64,000 bases of DNA, from contig KV454011.1 in NCBI GenBank assembly GCA_001661245.1, positions 1,658,135-1,722,134 of the forward strand. The letters run 5' to 3'. Both the position numbers and the translations under genes were made by a program. This document shows, in pieces, positions 19,417-31,000 of the stretch (its first letter is position 1; every line of letters starts with the position of its first letter). This DNA is from Pachysolen tannophilus NRRL Y-2460. Taxonomy: Eukaryota > Ascomycota > Pichiomycetes > Alaninales > Pachysolenaceae. Under the pieces are notes generated by a model. It saw only the letters and a program-made list of their open reading frames with translations, was not told the origin of the DNA and did not search any database.

Positions 19417-20260
19417 TTAAAACAAAATTAAACAAAACCAAGCGAAAAACAACCAAATAAAAAAAAAATTATTTGACTTAATTAATTCAATTTTTCTTTC
19501 TTCAATTCCAAAAACGAAATCAAACCAAGTTCAGGTGAAAAACAATTATATAATTATAATTAGAAATAAAAAAAAAGGTAAAAGAGTTTTAAAAAACTAT
19601 GATTTATGAGTTAAAGTAGTTGTAACTTTCTCATTTACAAAGAGACGCATTAATATATTATAAAAATTATAATTTTACACTACTGAAAATCCGAAGTCAA
19701 AAATTTTTCAAATCAGAATGAATACAAGAATTAGAACAAGACAAGTTGAAGTCTAAGGAATTGATGCGGATCTTTTAGCAAGCAGCATGAACGGGTTTAG
19801 ATTTTTGCATTGCATGTCTTTGATTAAAAATTTTTGGTTATGGTTTAAAAAGTGTTTAGTAGAATATGAATATTATTTTGAGCACCCGCTCTTCCGTAAA
19901 GACTGGAGTCAGAATTTTAAATTCTAAATAAATTTTTTTTTTTTTTTTTTTTTTTTGCAGAACATCAGTCTATTTCATAGGTAAAGGATATCAATAATCT
20001 TCATTGATATTATTAGCATTCAGTCTACAGTTGTTAATTCAAGTTCAAATCAAAAATGTAAAAAAATGACATTTAGTAGAAAAGAAAGAAAAAAGGAAAA
20101 AAAAAAAAAAAGAAAAAAAAAGTATTAGAAAATTATACAGGATTGAAAAAAAACACTTTAAATTCCTATTAGATAATTGTTATTATCAATAGCACCACCT
20201 CACAATATAATTTTTTTCACTAGTTTGAGAAAATACTTTTTAAATACACATGACTCAAAC
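19417..20260. promoter_or_regulatory. ADE17 upstream region
   Basis: No gene is supported. It contains a GAGTCA/TGACTC hexamer at 19906-19911, the core of Gcn4 and Bas1 binding sites used by purine genes in yeasts, about 490 bases upstream of the ADE17 start. Long A and T runs occur at 19930-19958 and 20094-20122. The far end is the 3' flank of RPL15. Confidence 0.5.
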
Positions 20261-20875
20261 TTATGAACGGTAACGCCATAAGGATAAAGTGTTGTGTTTC
20301 TTCCAGGTATGACGACGACCAGCCTTTGTGTTGTTGAACAAATGACCCTTGTTGATACCTCTTGATTTCTTACCAGTAGCAGTCAAACCTCTAGCTTCAC
20401 GATGTTTGTGGACTGGGTTAGCAATCCAGTTGTATCTAGCATCTCTTCTAATAGCCTTATGTTGTGGGTCAACCAAGATAACTTCAAAGTATTTGTAGGT
20501 GGAATCTTGGTTAATCCAGTAGGAGTTCAAGACTCTCAAGTTGGCAGCTCTTCTACCAACACGCTCTTCAGCAGTAGATCTTAATGATCTTTGATATTTC
20601 AATTGGTTAACACCTTGGTTTGTTGGCTTACCGTAAGTAGCACCCTTTGGTACTGGTCTCTTTCTACCACCTCTTCTAACACGGACTCTGTAGATAACGA
20701 AACCTTGCTTGGCCTTGTAACCTAATCTTCTGGCCTTATCTGGTCTTGATGGTCTTGGTGCACGGTGAATAACATTCTTTTGTCTGTATTCCCAACATCT
20801 GACACGATACAAGAATCTCATAACATCAGATTGCTTCTTTCTTTGCAACTCTTCTAAATATTTGTAGGCACCCAT
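20261..20875 (-). CDS. RPL15A: Large ribosomal subunit protein eL15
   Basis: Structural component of the cytosolic 60S subunit. The 204-residue length and sequence are nearly invariant in yeasts: [20 protein letters not shown] start, basic core ([18 protein letters not shown]), [19 protein letters not shown], and the end [10 protein letters not shown]. The gene is a single exon, unlike many ribosomal protein genes. Codon use is strongly biased (AGA, TTG, GGT), as expected for a highly expressed gene. Upstream (about 180 bases before the start) is a CACGTG box at 21059-21064, consistent with Cbf1-linked ribosomal-protein promoters of Candida-type yeasts. Confidence 0.98.
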   Translation of the reverse strand: MGAYKYLEELQRKKQSDVMRFLYRVRCWEYRQKNVIHRAPRPSRPDKARRLGYKAKQGFVIYRVRVRRGGRKRPVPKGATYGKPTNQGVNQLKYQRSLRSTAEERVGRRAANLRVLNSYWINQDSTYKYFEVILVDPQHKAIRRDARYNWIANPVHKHREARGLTATGKKSRGINKGHLFNNTKAGRRHTWKKHNTLSLWRYRS

Positions 20876-21678
20876 TTTCTCTTAATTTGATTTAATTTCT
20901 ATTAATTTTAAATTGTTTAAATTATAAAATATTTTAAATAATAAATAGAATATATATTAAATTAACTTTTTTGGTGAGAAAGTGAAAAAAGTGAAAAAAG
21001 TGAAAAATTTTTTCTTGGTTCAGGCGAAAAACATAAAAAAAAAGTGGGTTTCTAGTGACACGTGAACTCTAATTTTTTTTTTATTTTTTGTATTTTTTGT
21101 ATGGGAAAGGTAAATAATTTAAGGAATCTGCCAAAATAGAGGGTAAATCAATATTACCTCAAATTAACATTTTTGTGACTTTTATTTCTGGTCGATATTG
21201 TTGTATCCTTTTTGGGAGTTTGTGGTATTATGCACACTACTATAATATAGGCAAAAACAAAATCTGTTTTGTCTGCTTTTATGTGCATAAAGTTGCATGC
21301 GTTCCCTGTTATTCTTTTTTTTTTTTTTGACCATTTCATTACACAAATGAAAAAGACCCCCAATCCTAAAAGATCTGTATCCACAAAAATCATCCCCCTT
21401 AAGTGTGTTTAGAGTTACTCAGAGTATTCAGATACCAATTCTCTCTAGTGTTCATGTTTTGGGTTTGAGTTGATGGATGTATAGTTTGAAATCTTTTTTT
21501 TTCTTTTTTTTCGTTTCTTATATCATATCTATATATCTATATATCTATATATATATATTTGTTCTTCAAAGGGGGAAAAAATAGCACTTTTTAAAGTGTT
21601 ATAAAAATTAACTGCTATAGCTTAGCTTAATCTTCAATTCTTTTTTTTTTTTCTTTTTAATTTTGCTGATATTTGCAT
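20876..21678. promoter_or_regulatory. Divergent promoter, RPL15 and HPD1
   Basis: About 800 bases between divergent start codons. RPL15 side: a threefold GTGAAAAAA-type repeat (about 20981-21008) and TGACACGTGA with an E-box CACGTG (21059-21064), a Cbf1 site. HPD1 side: TATATCTA repeats (21526-21559) and polypyrimidine tracts up to the HPD1 start. No gene is present. Confidence 0.5.
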
Positions 21679-23130
21679 ATGACAATTGACTCTAATTCTT
21701 CTATTCAGAAAAATGAAAAAAAGATCAGAGGGGTTGATAAGATTATTGAGAAGCAAGTAGCGACAGGTGAAACTTTCAAAGTAACAGACAATAAGCTTAA
21801 ACTTGATCCTAGTTTAATTCCTCAGCTTCGTTCTGGTACTTATTCTGGGTATCATCATGTAACTTGGTATGTTTCCAATGCTAAGCAAGCTGCTTATTAT
21901 TTTATGAGTATTTTTGGATTCAAGCCTTATGCTTATAGAGGGTTAGAGACTGGTTCAAGAGCTGTTGTTTGTTATGTTGTGAAGAATGGGGATGCGATTT
22001 TTGAATTTGCAAGTCCGTTGAAATCAGATTTTACCGAGACCGATAATGGAACAACAATTTCTCCTGAAGGTAATGGTAATTCTAATGCCAATGCCAAAGG
22101 TAATTCGTTATCATCAATGTCTAAGGTTAGTATGCATACTCAGAAGGAAATGAACAATTTGGTTATGGAAATGAATAATTTTATCCATAAACATGGTGAC
22201 GGTGTGAAAGATGTTGCCTTTGCTGTTCAGAATGCAGAAGAAGTTTATAGGATATCTATTAAAGGTGGAGCAAAATCAATAATGAGACCAACTTTATATA
22301 AAGATTATGATTTAAGATCATATGTAAAGATGGCAAAAGTTTCAGTATTTGGTGATACGGTCCATACTTTGGTTGAAAAAGGTGATAATTATAGTAGATT
22401 TTTACCAGAATATGAAATGGTTAATAATATCAATTTAAATGATAAAGAAAGTTTTAAAATAAGATTCCCAATTGTTGCTATTGAAAATTTTTTAAAACTT
22501 CCACCAGTTCATTTTTTAAAAATTGATCATTGTGTTCAAAATCAAGGTTGGAATGAAATGATTCCATCATGTGAATCATATGCTAAAACTTTTGGTTTCC
22601 ATCAATTTTGGTCTGTTGATGAAAAAGAAGTTTCAACAGAATTTTCAGCATTAAGATCAATTGTAATGTCATCACCAGATGATCAAATTAAAATGCCTAT
22701 TAATGAACCTGCTAAGGGACGTTGTAAATCTCAAATTGAAGAATTTTTAGATTATTATGAAGGTCCTGGTGTTCAACATATTGCAATTTTAACAGATAAT
22801 ATTATTGAAACAGTTTCTGCAATGAGACAAAGAGGTGCAGAATTTATTGATGTTCCTGAAAAATATTATACAAATTTATTACCTAGAATAATGGCTTCAC
22901 CTGTAGAAATAAAAGAAGATTTGGGAATTGTTAAAAAATTAGGAATCTTGGTAGATTTTGATGATAAAGGTTATTTATTACAATTATTTACTAAACCTTT
23001 AGGTGTAAGACCGACAATTTTCATTGAAGTTATTCAAAGAAGAAATCATAATGGTTTTGGTGCTGGTAATTTTAAAGCACTTTTTGAAACTTTAGAAGGA
23101 TTACAAAATGAAAGAGGTAACTTACATTGA
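21679..23130 (+). CDS. HPD1: 4-hydroxyphenylpyruvate dioxygenase
   Basis: Fe(II) enzyme of tyrosine catabolism: oxidises 4-hydroxyphenylpyruvate to homogentisate. The true ATG is at 21679; the open frame starts two codons earlier at a TTG. At 483 residues it is longer than animal enzymes (about 390) because of an N-terminal extension of about 55 residues and an Asn/Ser-rich insert (about 135-155). Both vicinal-oxygen-chelate halves are present (YHHVTWYVSNAKQAAYYF; LKIDHCVQNQ). Iron ligands are His284, His367 (GVQHIAI) and Glu450 (FIEVIQR); their 83-83 spacing equals that of the mammalian enzyme. The C-terminal helix (NFKALFETLEGLQNERGNL) is intact, so the CDS ends before the assembly gap. Confidence 0.96.
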   Translation: MTIDSNSSIQKNEKKIRGVDKIIEKQVATGETFKVTDNKLKLDPSLIPQLRSGTYSGYHHVTWYVSNAKQAAYYFMSIFGFKPYAYRGLETGSRAVVCYVVKNGDAIFEFASPLKSDFTETDNGTTISPEGNGNSNANAKGNSLSSMSKVSMHTQKEMNNLVMEMNNFIHKHGDGVKDVAFAVQNAEEVYRISIKGGAKSIMRPTLYKDYDLRSYVKMAKVSVFGDTVHTLVEKGDNYSRFLPEYEMVNNINLNDKESFKIRFPIVAIENFLKLPPVHFLKIDHCVQNQGWNEMIPSCESYAKTFGFHQFWSVDEKEVSTEFSALRSIVMSSPDDQIKMPINEPAKGRCKSQIEEFLDYYEGPGVQHIAILTDNIIETVSAMRQRGAEFIDVPEKYYTNLLPRIMASPVEIKEDLGIVKKLGILVDFDDKGYLLQLFTKPLGVRPTIFIEVIQRRNHNGFGAGNFKALFETLEGLQNERGNLH

Positions 23131-23153
23131 AAAAAAAAAAAAAAAAACAAAAA

Positions 23154-23555
23154 NNNNNNNNNNNNNNNNNNNNNNNNNNNNNNNNNNNNNNNNNNNNNNN
23201 NNNNNNNNNNNNNNNNNNNNNNNNNNNNNNNNNNNNNNNNNNNNNNNNNNNNNNNNNNNNNNNNNNNNNNNNNNNNNNNNNNNNNNNNNNNNNNNNNNNN
23301 NNNNNNNNNNNNNNNNNNNNNNNNNNNNNNNNNNNNNNNNNNNNNNNNNNNNNNNNNNNNNNNNNNNNNNNNNNNNNNNNNNNNNNNNNNNNNNNNNNNN
23401 NNNNNNNNNNNNNNNNNNNNNNNNNNNNNNNNNNNNNNNNNNNNNNNNNNNNNNNNNNNNNNNNNNNNNNNNNNNNNNNNNNNNNNNNNNNNNNNNNNNN
23501 NNNNNNNNNNNNNNNNNNNNNNNNNNNNNNNNNNNNNNNNNNNNNNNNNNNNNNN
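23154..23555. other. Assembly gap (N run)
   Basis: A run of about 400 N, with further single N at 23646-23664. It begins in an A-rich tract just after the HPD1 stop and ends in a TA microsatellite, so it is most likely an unresolved low-complexity tract; the true length is unknown. Confidence 0.98.
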
Positions 23556-23640
<85 letters not shown>

Positions 23641-23664
23641 TATATNTNTTNTNTNTNTNTNTTN

Positions 23665-23705
<41 letters not shown>
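23556..23705. repeat. Compound microsatellite: (TA)n, (TAA)n, ambiguous TN, poly-T
   Basis: Consecutive blocks of TA, then TAA/ATA trinucleotides, then a stretch with ambiguous bases, then about 40 T. This is the flank of the gap and is probably mis-assembled or length-variable. Confidence 0.9.
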
Positions 23706-23709
<4 letters not shown>

Positions 23710-25366
23710 AATCTTCTTATATTCAGTTAGTTTTTTTTTCTCCCCCTTCCCTTATGGCTTTAATAATATTAATATACATATATATATTTCTTTTTTATAT
23801 CAAATAATTAAACAAATAAATAAAATTAGTCGGGATGACTTTATATAAAAGTTAATCATGGATGAAAAGCCTATACCTTAATTTTGAATTAAGGTAATCA
23901 TTACTCTTTCCCCTTATTTTATATAATGTAGATATATGTAAATATATATATATATACGTCATAAAGGACCAATTTAGTGAGAATAAGATAAATTCAGGTA
24001 CAAGGAAAGGAACATTTGAAAGGATTATGTTCAACTTTAGCCCCGCCTTCAAGAGATTTTATATACATTTTTGACGAGTAAAAAAATTTTCTTCTTATTG
24101 TTTCAAAATTGAATATTAAAAAATAATAATAATAATAATAAAAAAAACGAATTATTACCGGGAATTTAAAAGCTTAAAAAGCAAACTCGCATAATTTTTA
24201 ATAAATTGTCTGAGAGAAGGAGAAGAAAAAAAAAATAATTAAATAAGTGAATAACATTTGATCTTGATAGTTTTATTTTTTTTTGTTCATTTTGTAATTA
24301 GTTTAAAATCTTCAATAAAAGCAATACAAATTTTATATTTACACTAGTTTGATCAAGGTCATCAAACTTTTAAAATTAAAGACCGATCGCGAATCACATC
24401 TTGATTTACATCATTGTTTACTTTTTTCCCTACTAAACTTTGTATCACAGCCCTATTTCAACGATAACCCACCCAGTATTTTTAATAAATCTTTTCCATC
24501 ACCAACAATTTTTTGAATCCAGGAAACAAAAGAGAGTTAGTTATCCACATTTTTTATAAGATACTATGTGTCTGCCGAAAAAAATAAAAAAAAAACCCTA
24601 CTAAATTAGCTAATAGGTAATTGTAAATGATGCAATATTTCTTTAAGTGTTTTAGTTATTAAATAATAAATAGTGAGATTGTCTAAAATTTGAAATTTTT
24701 TATTTATGTTTCTCGGGCTTTATGATGACGAAACTGTACAATGGTGCATAAGTTCCATATTAAGCTTTGAATTCCCGCGAATACCTGCATCAACATAAAT
24801 CAACTTTGTTTACCAACAACATATATACATACAAGGAACCTCCTACTATGTTAATAATTAATAAACAAAGTTATCGAGAAGATACTAAATAAATAAGTAC
24901 TTCGTTCAAAAATAATTAGTTTAAACAGATTACATTATAATATTCAAAGGTAATTATTTAGTATTTCTTAAAGAAACAGCGAATCTTTTTTTATTTTTTT
25001 TTAAAAAAAAGTAAAAGCTTAACCATAGAAGTTGCATCCTTTTGCATGCGATAGGGTTATGAAACAAATCTGGATAAAAATTCAGGCACGTCGTAACAAA
25101 TACTATATTTTTTTTTTTTTTTTTTGAATACGTAATTGTTGGAATGCATTCCAATATAAAAAAATAAAAAAACCTTGATTGTATCCTTTAATCTTGTAGA
25201 ATATATATACTTAAAGGTAAACTTTTACTTATTTGAAAAAAGACATAAAGAACAAGACAAGTTTAACAATCACTTTATTCATATACAACAAAGAATTTTA
25301 AAAAAATCAAAGTGAAAAAAGAAAAAAAATTTTTTTTTTTTTTTTTATTTTAAAAAGTTTAACGAT
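23706..25366. other. Long intergenic stretch
   Basis: About 1.66 kb with no convincing gene on either strand; reading frames are short and lack ATG or homology. It contains an inverted repeat (CCTTAATTTTG/ GAATTAAGG, about 23877-23894), several TA and TAA runs and T tracts. The proximal part presumably contains the promoter of the Ser/Thr-rich protein gene at 25367. I see nothing else. Confidence 0.4.
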
Positions 25367-25828
25367 ATGTCTTCAATAGCTATAGACACAGAAGCACTTG
25401 AAGCTTCTTCAAGTACTACCTCTACTAATGTTTATTATACTGGATTACAAAGAGGAACGTCTGTTGAGGATATTTCAAGCACAGAAGATGCAACAAGCAT
25501 TGCTACTCCAACATCCGATGTTATTTATATCTATTCTTCATTAGAAGAAGATACAACAGCATTAACTACAGACATACAAAGCACAAGTGCAGTGGAGTCA
25601 TCGGATTTGTCATCAATAACATCAGATACTTCTTCAATAGCAGATGCAAGTGCAAGCGAGAAAACTTCAGATTCGTCTTCTGCTCAAGCTGGTTCCAGCA
25701 CTATAGATTCATCATCAAGTTCTGGATCGGGAAGAAATTATAATATTCCTTCAGAAAACGGATGTAGAAAATTCAAATTGTTACTTTCAGGAATAGTTGG
25801 GTTAAGTATAGTCTTAGTTGGACTATAA
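25367..25828 (+). CDS. Ser/Thr-rich protein with hydrophobic C-terminus
   Basis: I do not recognise this 153-residue protein. It is dominated by Ser, Thr, Ala and acidic residues, with a single hydrophobic segment at the extreme C-terminus (LLLSGIVGLSIVLVGL) after a basic CRKFK. That ending resembles a GPI-attachment signal or a tail anchor. There is no N-terminal signal peptide: the start is MSSIAIDTEALEASSS, and the frame is closed upstream by a stop before any ATG. Either it is a tail-anchored protein, a decayed wall protein, or an upstream exon was missed (no donor/branch/acceptor set was seen). Codon bias is ordinary. Existence as a gene is plausible but not proven. Confidence 0.55.
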   Translation: MSSIAIDTEALEASSSTTSTNVYYTGLQRGTSVEDISSTEDATSIATPTSDVIYIYSSLEEDTTALTTDIQSTSAVESSDLSSITSDTSSIADASASEKTSDSSSAQAGSSTIDSSSSSGSGRNYNIPSENGCRKFKLLLSGIVGLSIVLVGL

Positions 25829-26624
25829 TAATGACCCACTACTTTTCCTTCTTACTCCACTGAGTTTTATCAGTTTATACCCTATTGCATTTCATATAAC
25901 GTATATTCGCTATGTCATCTCATTTTCTTTTTCTTTTTAATTTTTTTTTTTAGCTATCCTGTGTTGTTCTTTTGTTGTTTCATAGAAAAAACGAGGTTTC
26001 CTGTTAGTATAGCACCGTCTATGTACGATTACTTTTATTTTTTTGTTGGTTTGCTTTCGGTTGTCTTTTAGTTTGTTAGATATTCAAATATAATGCTTTC
26101 TTCTTTTAATTAATTGGTCTCACTTGTTTCACTACTTTTATTCCAATTATCCTGAAATTTTGATATAAAATAATAATGGGTACTAATTATATTTTTAACT
26201 AAACTGCTCACTGTACTGAATACTAAATACTGAATACTGAATATTGAATATTGAATATTGAATACTAAATACTGAACCTGGGGTAAACTTTATCTCAATA
26301 CAGGTACTAAATTGCAAGGATATTTTAGCCCTTAACTGCAACAATTTACCCTGCTTTGGTGTAATTTCCAGAACTACGGCGTATTTTGTAACACAATAAT
26401 TTTTTTTTTGTTTTTTCCAAAATTTTTCAAAATTTTTCAGATTTTTCAAATTTTTCACATTGCAAGAAAAAAAAAAAAAATTTTTTTTTTGCTCGTCTTA
26501 GCAGTGTGTTAGCAGTGAAAATTTCTCTTAATTATTTATTCTTCTTTTATTTCTCTTTTACTTCTTTTTTTTTTTTTTCTTTTTATCATTCAAGACCAGA
26601 TAAGTAAAGATCAAAGAATAAAAA
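25829..26624. promoter_or_regulatory. RPL22 upstream region
   Basis: No gene. It carries the heptamer repeat at 26215-26277 (listed separately), a T/A tract pair at 26465-26490 and a duplicated TTAGCAGTG at about 26497-26518, roughly 110 bases upstream of the RPL22 start, which may be a core promoter element. Confidence 0.45.
26215..26277. repeat. Nine tandem copies of a 7-bp unit (ACTGAAT variants)
   Basis: Nine consecutive heptamers alternate among ACTGAAT, ACTAAAT and ATTGAAT, with the last ending in C, without a frame break. It lies about 350 bases upstream of the RPL22 start codon. Similar single units occur elsewhere (near 1025 and inside the RPL22 intron near 26725). Confidence 0.9.
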
Positions 26625-27319
26625 ATGGCTCCAATCGTAGGTATATTCCAGACATAACGATTATGTTCAATATGATAAAAATGTTATAGTGATTCCTTCT
26701 TCTAGAATGGGTCATATTTAACTATATTGAACACTAAATACTATTTTCATAAAATTCGTTTTAGAAATTTTGTTTAGTGAATGATGGATATGTTTTGAAA
26801 AAAAAAAACCAAAAACATACACATATTTTCAATGAAAGTTAAAGAGAACCCATTTCTTTTGAATAAAGGCTTTGCTGTTATTTTTATATGATTTAACATT
26901 TTTGTATAAAAATTCAATTTGCAGTAGGCTAACAAAAATTTTTTTTTTTCTTTCTTTTTAATATATAGACCAAGAAATCCCAAAAAGTTGCAAAGAAGTT
27001 TGTTGTTGACTGTTCAGCTCCAACTGAAAATGGTGTTTTTGACCCATCTTCTTATGCTAAATACTTGATTGACCACATCAAGATTGATGGCCGTGTTGGA
27101 AACTTGGGTAATGACATCTCCGTTACTGAAGAAGGTTCCAAGATTGTTGTTGTATCCACTGCCAAGTTCTCTGGTAAGTACTTGAAATACTTATCCAAGA
27201 GATACTTGAAGAAAAACCAAATCAGAGACTGGATCAGATTTGTCTCTGTTAAGAAAAACACTTACCAATTGACTTTTTACTCAGTTGCTGGTGATGAAGA
27301 AGAAGAAGACGAAGAGTAA
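26625..27319 (+). CDS. RPL22: Large ribosomal subunit protein eL22 (spliced)
   Basis: Component of the 60S subunit. Exon 1 is 26625-26636 (MAPI), the intron 26637-26968, and exon 2 26969-27319, giving 120 residues. Exon 2 is unmistakable: [20 protein letters not shown], then [19 protein letters not shown] and an acidic end. The position of the intron after codon 4 agrees with S. cerevisiae RPL22A/B. The only frame-compatible donor is GTAGGT, which differs from the usual GTATGT/GTAAGT; the nearby GTATAT would shift the frame. Branch-like GGCTAAC is at 26927-26933 and the acceptor is ATATAG. In S. cerevisiae Rpl22 represses splicing of RPL22B, which also has a non-consensus donor, so autoregulation is possible. 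Confidence 0.93.
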
Positions 27320-28026
27320 ACTAATTTAATCAATTAGTTTGTTTTTCGTGGTTTTCATATATATATATATACGTATAGTTGGGTTCTCTTTGTTTAAATC
27401 TTTTTTTTTCATTTGGTTTTATGTGTATTGATTGAATTTTATATTCGTAGAAGGTTTTTTTAAAAAAAAAAGAAAAGAAAAGAGCTTATCGAAAGTATAT
27501 GTATATTAATCTTGATTTTGTAGAATATTAACTTGTCTCTGATTGTTTCAAACCCTCTTTATCATTGTACAAAGACGATCGATGGTAAAGATGGTGATTA
27601 CGATAATAACATGATAACACCAGTGGTAATATTGATGGTGATGGCTCTTAAAAGGGTAGTGTGAAATCTAACAAATCAATCTTAGATGAGATTATTTACG
27701 CTTAGTTAGATTTAAACTAAATCTTCACAAGGTTTTAACAATATATAGAGATTTTTATTAAAAAGAGTAGATATATATATAGATATATATAATTAGAATA
27801 TCGCAGCGCTGTTGTGAACTGGAGTCGCCATTTAGTATTTATTCTAGAAGGTTTAGAGACAGAAACTAGAGTTTTTTTTATATTGGGGTTTTGTTATTTG
27901 ATTGCTAGTTTCACTAGGTCAATTTAAACAAGAATACACGCGTGCGTAAACTTGAAATCTGAAACTTGACCTACTCGTCAAGTAGGGGTTGATTTCACAT
28001 TAGTTTGCAGTTAATTTGAGGCAAAA
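27320..28026. other. Intergenic, RPL22 to TMCO4-family gene
   Basis: About 700 bases; no gene. It contains the RPL22 terminator region with TA runs (27357-27372) and AT-rich sequence, then the presumptive promoter of the next gene, with an imperfect hairpin CTTGACCTACTC / GTCAAGTAGGGG near 27965-27988. Confidence 0.4.
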
Positions 28027-31000
28027 ATGAGTAAGAAAAGGTCAACATCACGAAATTCTAGGAAATCATCAAGTGCATCAAATTCCAAATTATCCATTTT
28101 ATCGCCAAATCTCAGTAATAATAATCATAGTAACAATAATCATAATAATAATAATAATAATAACAATAATATTAATGATAATAATGATAATAGCAGCAGC
28201 AACAATAACACCATTAAATCCCCGTTTACTGATATTCTACCACCGCCGTCATCAAGAAGGTCAACAATACATTCTTCAAGGCTGTCTCTCGGTTCACTGT
28301 CCTCTTTGAGTATGGGAGGAGCTTTGGTATCTCCAATATCACCAGAATTTAAACGGTCAAATCTATCTTTGGATAATGTTTCGCTCATCAATATTAATAA
28401 TAACAACTTACATTCCGATCATGAATTAAGTGATCTGGAACTTTCTCCTGAAATTGAAGCACCAGAAGAAGAAGAAGAAGAAGAAGAAGAAAATTATAGT
28501 TATGAAGATTTTCCAGAGTTCAATTTAGGGGGAACAACAGATCAAACTGGTATTGTTTCTAGCAAAAGTCGTAATGATTCTAAAGCAAAAATAATAAAAT
28601 ATGGGAAAGGAAATCGATCGGGAAGTGCGCTTGACTTAAATCGGTCCACTACACATGGTTCTTCAGGATATAAATCAAACATAAGTGTGAACGCTGTACC
28701 ATCATTGGAATCGTCAGCTGGAATTGGAGAGGTGATAACTTCTCCAACAGGAGGAAAAAACTCCCTTACCAATGACACAGGAAATAAAGAACTAGAAGAA
28801 AATATAACACAAAAATTAGATGGAGATACTACATTAAAACTTTCTAGTAGTGAGAAATACCACAAGGATGATGCTGATGATGATGATGATGATGATGATG
28901 ACAGTTCTAATGATGGAGATTGGAAGCAAATGGCCACAGAATTAGAGTATGACATGTATAACGAAAAAGGTGAATTAATGAATCGTCAACATAATCCATT
29001 TGATGACATTTTACAAAATCAACATCATGATAGTGCAAGCTTGGGGTATACGAGAATTGCAGCTGAAGAACAAGCAACAAAGTTTAAAAATATTGATAAA
29101 GGGTTTGAGTTTTTGCTCAATAAAGAAAATTCAAATTTAAAAAAATTACATAAACAAGACCAGATCTCTGCTAACAACAGTAAAACTGATTTATCTTTGA
29201 ATGTTGATAAAGAAGAAAAAAAGAAATCAGCCGATGTTTACAATGAAAAAGTTTATTTTCAAATGAATGACAATCATACACATACAGATGATATGGAGAG
29301 TTCTGATGAGGATGAAACCATTTCGGCCACAAATCAATTGCTGACTACTAAATCAATGTTGGCAGATTATCAGAAAATTGCATATGTTGGCTTGGTTAAG
29401 CTTGTGATAGTAGAAATGGCTACAGATTTGGCTCTAATTGAAGGTTCAAGCTCAGTTAAAATGCAAAAAAAATTAAGTGCGGCACATGGGAATTTTCAAA
29501 ACTGGTCAATAAAAATGATGGAGAGATTGTACGAACATATGGAATTAAGCCTTGAGGAACGTAAAATGATTGAAAATTTGTCTTCTCATGGTGTCAAGGC
29601 CGAAGACTTAAGCTCAAGTCTAGCTGAAACAGCAAACGTTTCAAATCCTATATATCAGACAGAAGATAATGAAAAATACATAAGTAAAGTGGTTCCAGAT
29701 GCTTCAGGAAATACAGCACCGGAAGAAATAAGGGATAAAAAAACACTTGATATTGATATCAAATGGACAATAGTTTGTGATTTGTTTTTAATCTTGTTGT
29801 TTGATGCTGTATATGATTCAAGATCGAGAAATCTTCTATTAAGATTTGGAGAAAAATTGGGCATAACTCATCTTGAAGTATTCCAATTTGAAAGAAGAAT
29901 TACTGATGCATTAGAAATCGAAGAGGCGAGCGAACAAACTTGGAATGAGAAAGAGATCTTGGAAACCAGAAAGAAACTATTCAAAAAGAAAAAATTGTTA
30001 TACGTTGGTTTAGCAACCTTGGGTGGTGGATTAGTTATTGGTTTATCTGTTGGTTTATTAGCTCCTGTGATAGGTGCTGGGATTGCTGCTGGTTTATCTA
30101 CCATAGGTATAACTGGTACATCCGGGTTTTTGGCAGGTGTTGGGGGAACAGCAATTGTTACAACTACAGGTGTTGTTACAGGTGCTCGAATCGGATCGAA
30201 AGGTATGATGAAAAGAGTGGGTTCTGTCAAAACATTTGAATTCAGACCGTTGCACAATAACAGAAGAGTCAATTTAATTCTCACAGTTAGTGGTTGGATG
30301 AATGGCTCAGAAGATGATGTTAGATTACCATTTTCAACAGTAGATCCAGTTATGGGCGATTTGTATTCTGTATTGTGGGAACCTGATATGTTGAAAAGTA
30401 CTGGTCAAACTATTAATATCTTAGCGACTGAAGTTTTAACACAGTCTATCCAGCAAGTCCTTGGTTCTACTATTTTAATTGCATTTATGTCTTCAATACA
30501 ATGGCCAATGGCGCTTTCGAAGTTAGGGTATATATTAGACAACCCATGGAATGTTTCGCTAGATAGAGCTTGGGCAGCAGGTTTGGTGTTGGCTGATACT
30601 TTAATTCAAAGAAATTTGGGTGTACGACCTGTGACATTGGTGGGATTTTCATTAGGTGCACGGTTGATTTACTCCTGTTTACTAGAGTTATCGAAAAGAG
30701 GGGCATATGGATTAGTGGAAAATGTTATATTATTTGGTTCTCCTTTTGTCCAAAAGTCTGATCAGCTAGCCTTAGCAAGAACTGTCGTTAGTGGTCAATT
30801 CGTTAATGGATATTCTAAGAAAGACTGGATTTTGGGGTATTTGTTTAGAGCCACTAGTGGTGGATTAAGAACTGTTGCAGGATTATCTCCCATTACCAGT
30901 GTCAAGGGAATTGAGAATTTTGATTGCACAGAGTATGTGTCTGGACATATGGAGTATCGTCGTGCAATGCCTAAGTTGTTGTCGAAGCTCAATTGGGAAG

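Noticed and set aside
23852-24052. Minus-strand open frame near 24 kb
   Set aside because: Interrupted by TA repeats, no conserved domain; ordinary non-coding sequence.
26195-26458. Minus-strand ORF across the heptamer array
   Set aside because: It reads the repeat as IQYS-type peptide repeats; low complexity and no ATG-plausible promoter.
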